DNA from: Cyclospora cayetanensis
Taxonomy: Eukaryota; Apicomplexa; Conoidasida; Eucoccidiorida; Eimeriidae
DNA: 64,000 bases
Reading direction: 5' to 3'
Assembly (NCBI RefSeq): GCF_002999335.1
Contig: NW_020312099.1
Coordinates: 32,651 to 96,650, forward strand
Shown here: piece by piece, positions 60,920-64,000 of the stretch
Layout of the letters: each line of letters starts with the position of its first letter
Numbering within the stretch: position 1 is the first letter of the stretch
Notes under the pieces: model-generated
Seen by the model: only the letters and a program-made list of their open reading frames with translations
What the model was told of the DNA's origin: nothing
Database searches by the model: none
Program-made: the position numbers and the translations under genes

Positions 60920-61774
60920 TCATCGTCTTCGTGGCTTCAACACGCATTCGGCAACTACCTGGAAAGCGCTGTCATCGCAGCTAACTGTGGAATAGAGTGC
61001 AGCGTATTTTGCAGCATCACATGCATTTGCAACGGACACGGAGATCCCTGCTAGCTTGAGAATTTGGATGTCATTTTCTCCGTCGCCCATGGCTAATAGA
61101 TGGTGGGGACTTAAGCCTAAGCTTCCAAGTAGTACTTTGGCCCCCACGGCTTTGGACACTGAGGGGTTTATGAACTCCAAGTTCCAATCGAGAGGTCGGA
61201 CACACCGGAGATGCCCTCTAACTGCCTTTTCCAGTATAGGACGGGCGATATCCGTCGATTCCACTGTACTGCAAGCCACAAGTTTAACAAATTTTGTTTC
61301 TGCAAATTCGTCAAATGACAGCACCTCTGGTGGTGGTTCTTTGTACTCTAAGGAACTTTTCCATGTATAGGCATTCTTTTCAATGCATATCACGCGATCT
61401 GGGGTGTACCCCAAGACATTGTGCAATATGCCCATTTCCTTCATCTTCTCTAGCAGCACCGCCTGTGCAGAATCAGTGATGTCTGTACGCGAGAGCAGCG
61501 TTCCGTCCTCCCCGTACACCACTCCACCGTTGAGAAAGATGCCTGGATAGCCATTGTACCTCATCAAATCTTTACAGGAGGAAGAAAGACACGATAATGT
61601 CCCTATTCTGGACCTGCCGCTGGCAACCGCTGCGGTAATCCCCGCGGCAGTCAGCTCTCCAAAGGCCTTTGCGTTGGCCTTTGAGGCAACATGGCCCGAA
61701 TTGAGGAATGTGTAGTCGAAGTCCGTCAAAACGAGCTTCACATCGCCCAAGCCAGTGCAGGCAGAGAGGTCCAT
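60920..61774 (-). CDS. HAD-superfamily (Cof/IIB) sugar-phosphate-type phosphatase
   Basis: A single-exon frame of 284 aa, the usual size of Cof-type HAD-IIB hydrolases. Motif I is LTDFDYTFLNS (Asp18 nucleophile, Asp20), motif II is VASGRS (Ser52), motif III is Lys208 in SVSKAVG, and motif IV is MGDGENDIQIL (Asp231, Asp235). NGG (82-84) and SVAN (247-250) are also typical, and the C2B cap lies between motifs II and III. All catalytic residues are present. The start ATG (context GAGCCATGG) gives a short lead before motif I. Relatives in apicomplexans include Plasmodium HAD1 and HAD2, promiscuous cytosolic sugar-phosphate phosphatases that affect flux into the plastid isoprenoid pathway; the exact substrate here is inferred at best. 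It is convergent with the phosphofructokinase gene, 1.1 kb apart. Confidence 0.9.
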   Translation of the reverse strand: MDLSACTGLGDVKLVLTDFDYTFLNSGHVASKANAKAFGELTAAGITAAVASGRSRIGTLSCLSSSCKDLMRYNGYPGIFLNGGVVYGEDGTLLSRTDITDSAQAVLLEKMKEMGILHNVLGYTPDRVICIEKNAYTWKSSLEYKEPPPEVLSFDEFAETKFVKLVACSTVESTDIARPILEKAVRGHLRCVRPLDWNLEFINPSVSKAVGAKVLLGSLGLSPHHLLAMGDGENDIQILKLAGISVSVANACDAAKYAALYSTVSCDDSAFQVVAECVLKPRRR

Positions 61775-62950
61775 GGCTCGTAAAAATGCACGGTGGAAAA
61801 GGAAACTGATGTAGAACTGATATGAGCGACAGTGAATTTCAATGGGATAAAAGATCGCCGCAGGTATCTAGATTTATCACATGAAAAGTATGAGATTTAA
61901 TAAAGATGTTCTGACGTTTTTCCGACGCTCGGACAGCGCAGGCGTTCCACCAGTGGGGTCACACCATTGACTGCAATGCATTCAAAAGATATTGTTCCGG
62001 ATTCGTCAAGCTATTCACTAATAGCACTCTCTTTTGCTGTTTATTTGATACGATGTATTTAAATATCTCACCCCACTTGAAATGCTCAGTTATGTGTCAT
62101 TCGAACACTCCACGGGAAGTTTGTGGCTCCACTGGTGCACTGACTTATGCGTAGATCTGGCATCGGAAAGCAAGCGTGTTTACACGCTTGCTTTCACCAG
62201 AATACAACTTTTCAATGCCGGTAAATTATTGTTGATGGCAACAACTTATTCCTTTAAGGTGATCTATTGGCGTAGCCCTCCTCACCGTCATAGCAGAACC
62301 ATTCCCTGTGCGATCGCGTGCCAAGATACTTCTAAGCTATCGCTCTAAGAGCAAGTTTGATTAATTGCTGTGCGGAAACAATTTAATACAACCCTTTGAT
62401 GATATTGATGTCGATAGGTAGGCCTGTAATGGAGTCAATACACAACCAGGATCAACGGTTAGGGGCTGTGGGAAAATGTGGGTTACCGTGTGGAAAAGTC
62501 TAGACTTGTCTAATGATGAATCCAGCGGCATTCTGGCAGTTTCCCTTTGCCTGAAGCGCAGGACTCCATGGAACAACTGCAGCATGGAGCTTTCGAGGGG
62601 GTGCTGAATGACAGCTCATTCGTTAAGGGGAGTCGAACTTTCTTCAATATGATTGTTTTCTTGCTTGCCAATGATTCCGTGGAGACCCAAGTAATAGTTG
62701 TGCCAATGTGGCTGCTTCTATGCTTACTCTATTCTACTGCTTTGTGTCTCTTGTCCTTCCTGCATTTCTCTCAGTGTTCCCCTCCTTACACTACAAACAT
62801 AACAAACGCAGAAATTCACATTAAGTGTGTATTACTAGGCCTAAGGCTCTCTCTAGGGCTTTAATCCTGAATTCTTGCAAGTGAGACTATAATATAAATG
62901 CAGTTTCACACTGTGTGACATGCATTACACCCGGACCTTCTAGTAAACAG
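61775..62950. other. Upstream region of the HAD gene
   Basis: Holds the probable promoter of the HAD gene (minus strand) and the left flank of copy E. Short open frames on both strands show no family features. Confidence 0.4.
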
Positions 62951-62954
62951 AGGT

Positions 62955-63315
62955 ACACTAAAGCACTCTAAACTACAATTGTTGTATCCGACTACGAACT
63001 AATAACAAATCGAGTAATTGGTTTTTCGTTTGTATATCTTAATCATTGCAAAATTATGTAGCCTCGATATAGCAAGACACAATACTGTGTCGTGTACTCT
63101 AGATGCAATGTCCGACCAGCTGTGATTTCTCGGAGTACTTCGAGGGTACAGTAATGCGCACTCCAGCTGTGCCGCTCCTCTCCTATCAGTGCCTCTGAGG
63201 GGCGCAAAGGAAAGAAAGCGAAAGTATTTCGGACAACATTTAATAACTTTCAACAAGTGTGCACTGAGTCGGAAGATATTTGTCTTTTTACGGAAACCTT
63301 ACGGGGAGCATTGCA
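62955..63315 (+). repeat. 5' LTR of copy E
   Basis: Contains CGAGTAATTGGTTTTTCGTT, CTCTAGATGCAATGTCCGAC, GGAGTACTTCGAGGGTACAG and the end GGGGAGCATTGCA, all alignable with the LTRs of A, B and D. The left boundary is approximate. Confidence 0.7.
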
Positions 63316-64000
63316 ACCGGTAGCACCACCTGGTTCGATGCAGCTGTTCCCTGTTCATCCACTGGATGGGCATGGTGTAAGAATTCACGGCTACCAATAA
63401 CAGTGATCTGCCTTCGATCAAGTTATTAGGATTCTCTGATCACTTGATGTTTGTGCAGTAGCCTGCGTTTGCTTCAAAAACCGTATCGTGGTGAACGCTG
63501 GCAATGGCACAAAAGTTGCTGAAAAGGTAGGGGTCTGCAAGCTGCTCTGGACGCAGTAGCCTCAAAGCTGGTATAAAGCATGATCTTTCTACCGGTGAAA
63601 TGCTTATCGATGCAACGATGAGGCTAAGCCGACCAGAAAGGTATGACGGCAATAGGGATGGGCAGATGCTCGAAGAACTCATCAGTCCTGTTGGAGATGA
63701 ACCTCGCGTTGTAGCGCGTCGTTTAAAAGCATTGAGTGCCTATTGTCTTGCATTAATTGGAGAGCGAAGCATTTTAAGGATGCCTACATTCATGCAGAAG
63801 AATTTACCGCCTACAGGCTTTGCGCCCAGGGAATCGATCAGTAAATAGGCATAATATACATATGAAACCTTGTCTCCCAAATGCCATAACGTAGTAAAAC
63901 AGCTGCTCTGCCAGTGCTTCATCTCAGGTCTACCCAAAGTGTCACGTCGCGTGCTGGCAGGAAGGGTCGCCATTCAGCAATTAGCCAACCGACCGGTGAA
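62955..64000 (+). mobile_element. Chromovirus-like LTR retrotransposon, copy E (5' end, runs off the window)
   Basis: A 5' LTR (about 62955-63315) is followed by the primer-binding-like site CCGGTAGCACCACC (63317-63330), the shared leader (TGGTTCGATGCAGCTGTTCC) and the start of gag. The frame 63600-63848 encodes MRLSRPERYDGNRDGQMLEE and PVGDEPR, the best preserved gag N-terminus in the window. The element continues beyond the right edge. Confidence 0.75.

Noticed and set aside
1..64000. CRISPR arrays, bacterial operons, rRNA genes, telomeric AAACCCT arrays
   Set aside because: None seen; the window is eukaryotic nuclear DNA with spliced genes.

Overview
The window reads as nuclear DNA of an apicomplexan coccidian, most likely an Eimeria species; I cannot name the species. 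The evidence is spliced genes with short exons, heavy in-frame CAG expansions giving long glutamine runs, a two-domain apicomplexan-type phosphofructokinase, and decayed Ty3/gypsy chromovirus-type LTR retrotransposons of the kind known from Eimeria.

I rebuilt four genes. (1) 2353-6045, minus: a CPPED1-like calcineurin-type phosphoesterase in 10 short exons, almost invisible to ORF calling, 312 aa with all metal-site motifs. (2) 32205-41114, plus: a GIGYF/SMY2-like GYF-domain protein, 11 exons, about 2200 aa and very glutamine-rich. (3) 49756-59812, plus: a PPi-type phosphofructokinase, 18 exons, about 1464 aa, with an active-looking first half and a degenerate second half. (4) 60920-61774, minus: a single-exon HAD (Cof/IIB) phosphatase of 284 aa, convergent with the phosphofructokinase. 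In the three spliced genes every exon phase joins and each total is a multiple of three, which strongly supports the models.

The rest is mostly retroelement wreckage. At least six copies or fragments of a chromovirus family can be seen: F (1-2330, plus), D (6758-11350, minus), C (about 13000-18740, minus), A (25424-30972, plus), B (42836-48880, plus) and E (62955 to the window end, plus). Four of them share an LTR of about 360-375 bp, and several keep a primer-binding-like TGGTAGC site just inside the 5' LTR. Gag zinc knuckle, protease, reverse transcriptase, RNase H, integrase and chromodomain-like remnants lie in the normal order, broken by stops and frameshifts. Genes and retroelements alternate and I see no retroelement inside an exon. 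About 18.7-25.4 kb is largely unexplained; it includes a disrupted coding-like stretch on the minus strand (21496-22690) that I cannot assign.
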